A program made the translations under genes and the position numbers. A DNA stretch of 24,362 bases. Origin: Deltaproteobacteria bacterium. Its GTDB lineage: Bacteria > Myxococcota_A > UBA9042. How positions within the stretch are numbered: position 1 is the stretch's first letter; every line of letters starts with the position of its first letter. The notes beneath the pieces are model-generated. The model had not been told where the DNA came from, ran no database searches, and saw nothing but the letters and a program-made list of their open reading frames with translations. The stretch spans positions 1 to 24,362 of the forward strand of contig JACKFC010000051.1 in assembly GCA_020632665.1 (NCBI GenBank). Reading direction: 5' to 3'. Positions 23,093 through 24,362 of the stretch are shown piece after piece.

Positions 23093-24362
23093 ATGAAGCC
23101 TGTTCGCAATATCGGCATCATCGCTCACGTCGACCATGGCAAGACCACGCTCGTCGACCGCATCCTCGAAGCCTGCGCCGAAGTCGGCCGCACCGGCCTC
23201 GAGCACGAGCGGGTGATGGACAGCAACGATCTCGAGCGCGAGCGCGGGATCACGATCTTGGCCAAGAATACCGCCGTCGAGTGGAAGGGCGAGGTCATCA
23301 ACATCGTCGACACGCCCGGCCACGCCGACTTCGGCGCCGAGGTCGAGCGCATCCTCCGCATGGTCGACTCGGTCGTGCTCCTGGTCGACGCCGCCGAGGG
23401 CCCGATGCCGCAGACGCGCTTCGTGCTCCGCAAATCGCTCGGGCTCGGCTTGCGCCCGATCGTGGTGATCAACAAGGCAGACCGCCCCGACGCCGACCCC
23501 GATCGCGTGCTCAACGAGATCTTCGACCTCTTCGTCGCGCTCGAGGCCGGCGACGATCAGCTCGACTTCCCGGTGCTCTACGCCTCGGGCCGCGACGGCT
23601 GGGCCGCCCGCGAGCTCGACGATCCGCGCGAGAGCCTCGATCCGCTGCTCGACCTGATCCTCGAGCGCGTTGGCCACTCCGGCTTCGATCCCAATGGTCC
23701 GCTGCAGCTGCAGGTCGCAACGCTGGACCGCGACGACTTCATGGGTCGTATCGCCATCGGCCGCATCTACCGCGGCACGATTCGGCAGGGCGATCGCCTG
23801 GTCCACATCGACCGCGACGGCGCGCGTCACCCCTTCCGCGTCAGCAAACTGATGGGCTTCCGCGGCACCCGTCGCACCGACATCACCGAGGCCGCCGCCG
23901 GCGATATCGTCGCGCTTGCCGGCGTGGGTGACGTCACGGTCGGCGAGACGCTCGCCGCCGAGGATACGCCGGAGGCGCTGCCGACGATCCCGATCGACGA
24001 GCCGACGCTGCGCATGGAATTCGCCATCAACGACTCGCCGTTCGCTGGCAAGGAAGGCAAGTTCGTCACCTCGCGCCACCTCCGTGATCGCCTCGCCCGC
24101 GAGCTCGAGCACAACGTCAGCCTGCGCGTCGAAGATACCGATCGCGCCGAGGCGCTGATGGTCTCGGGGCGCGGCACGATGAGCCTCTCGGTGCTGATCG
24201 AGACCATGCGTCGGGAGGGCTACGAGCTCTCGGTCGGGCCGCCGGAGGTCATCACCCAGCGCGACGAGAACGGCGACGTCCTCGAGCCCTACGAAGAGGT
24301 CGTGGTCGAGTGCCCGGAGGAGCACACCGGCGCGGTGATCGAGAAGCTGAGCACCCGCGGCG
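23093..24362 (+). CDS. typA: Ribosome-associated GTPase TypA/BipA, 3' end cut by window edge
   Basis: 423 codons of a protein usually near 610 residues are present. The translational GTPase domain shows G1 AHVDHGKTTL (11-20), the switch I region NDLERERGITILAKNTAV specific to TypA/BipA and LepA-like factors, G3 DTPGHADFG, and G4 NKAD. A beta-barrel domain II (GRIAIGRIYRGTIRQGD) and an EF-G-like domain (ARELEHNVSLRVED and LIETMRREGYELSVGPPEVI) follow; the window ends before the TypA-specific C-terminal domain. The factor binds the ribosome and aids growth and 50S assembly under stress or cold. ATG at 23093 has no clear Shine-Dalgarno sequence; an ATG at 23052 is out of frame. Confidence 0.96.
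   Translation, partial: MKPVRNIGIIAHVDHGKTTLVDRILEACAEVGRTGLEHERVMDSNDLERERGITILAKNTAVEWKGEVINIVDTPGHADFGAEVERILRMVDSVVLLVDAAEGPMPQTRFVLRKSLGLGLRPIVVINKADRPDADPDRVLNEIFDLFVALEAGDDQLDFPVLYASGRDGWAARELDDPRESLDPLLDLILERVGHSGFDPNGPLQLQVATLDRDDFMGRIAIGRIYRGTIRQGDRLVHIDRDGARHPFRVSKLMGFRGTRRTDITEAAAGDIVALAGVGDVTVGETLAAEDTPEALPTIPIDEPTLRMEFAINDSPFAGKEGKFVTSRHLRDRLARELEHNVSLRVEDTDRAEALMVSGRGTMSLSVLIETMRREGYELSVGPPEVITQRDENGDVLEPYEEVVVECPEEHTGAVIEKLSTRG

Noticed and set aside
22976..24325. 449-codon minus-strand frame opposite typA
   Set aside because: Antisense to a conserved GTPase gene; its repetitive Val/Asp/Leu composition is an artefact of codon mirroring.

Overview
The window looks like an ordinary, densely packed chromosomal segment of a high-GC Gram-negative bacterium, most probably a member of Myxococcota or a close deltaproteobacterial relative. 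The reasons are very GC-rich codon use, three separate lipoproteins, an outer-membrane barrel protein, a bactofilin, a TonB/ExbB/ExbD set, an ArsA/Get3-like ATPase pair, and lipoprotein styles that I associate with myxobacteria. I see no tRNA, rRNA, CRISPR, transposase, integrase or phage gene. No stretch longer than about 210 bases lacks a gene. Almost all long ORFs opposite the real genes are antisense shadows produced by high GC.

Layout. (1) From the left edge to 9140 everything reads on the minus strand. Going with transcription, the order is a HAD-family phosphatase, an EI24/CysZ-like membrane protein, two adjacent ArsA/Get3-like ATPases that overlap by ATGA, an outer-membrane beta-barrel protein, the MeaB-type GTPase, and a very large GT-C (PMT_2/GT39-like) membrane glycosyltransferase cut by the window edge. 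(2) From 9225 to 10988 the plus strand carries a divergent DUF1385-like membrane protein and prfA (release factor 1). (3) From 14708 back to 10903 the minus strand carries exbB, exbD, tonB, a cysteine-rich lipoprotein and then a secreted hypothetical protein that converges on and overlaps the end of prfA. (4) A bifunctional rel (ppGpp synthetase/hydrolase) gene reads on plus from 14911 to 17148. (5) From 22494 back to 17160 the minus strand carries a long-chain acyl-CoA synthetase with a polyprenyl-phosphate mannose synthase 1 bp behind it, a bactofilin, argF and a parvulin-like lipoprotein. (6) On the plus strand there is a small cysteine-rich lipoprotein with a clear sigma70-type promoter, then typA/bipA, cut by the right edge.

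How the genes relate. ExbB, ExbD and TonB form a complete energy-transduction motor, with a lipoprotein translationally coupled to TonB. The two ArsA-like ATPases probably work as a heterodimer, because their nucleotide-site defects are complementary. The mannose-phosphate lipid synthase and the large GT-C enzyme could belong to the same lipid-linked sugar economy, but they are about 16 kb apart and this link is inference. Rel and TypA are both ribosome-associated stress factors, but nothing here shows co-regulation.

I did not find a convincing new multi-gene system. The items most worth a second look are the complementary ATPase pair, the shrunken DUF1385 protein beside prfA, a repeated 12-residue motif at the N terminus of the GT-C protein, and several precise inverted repeats in promoter or terminator positions.
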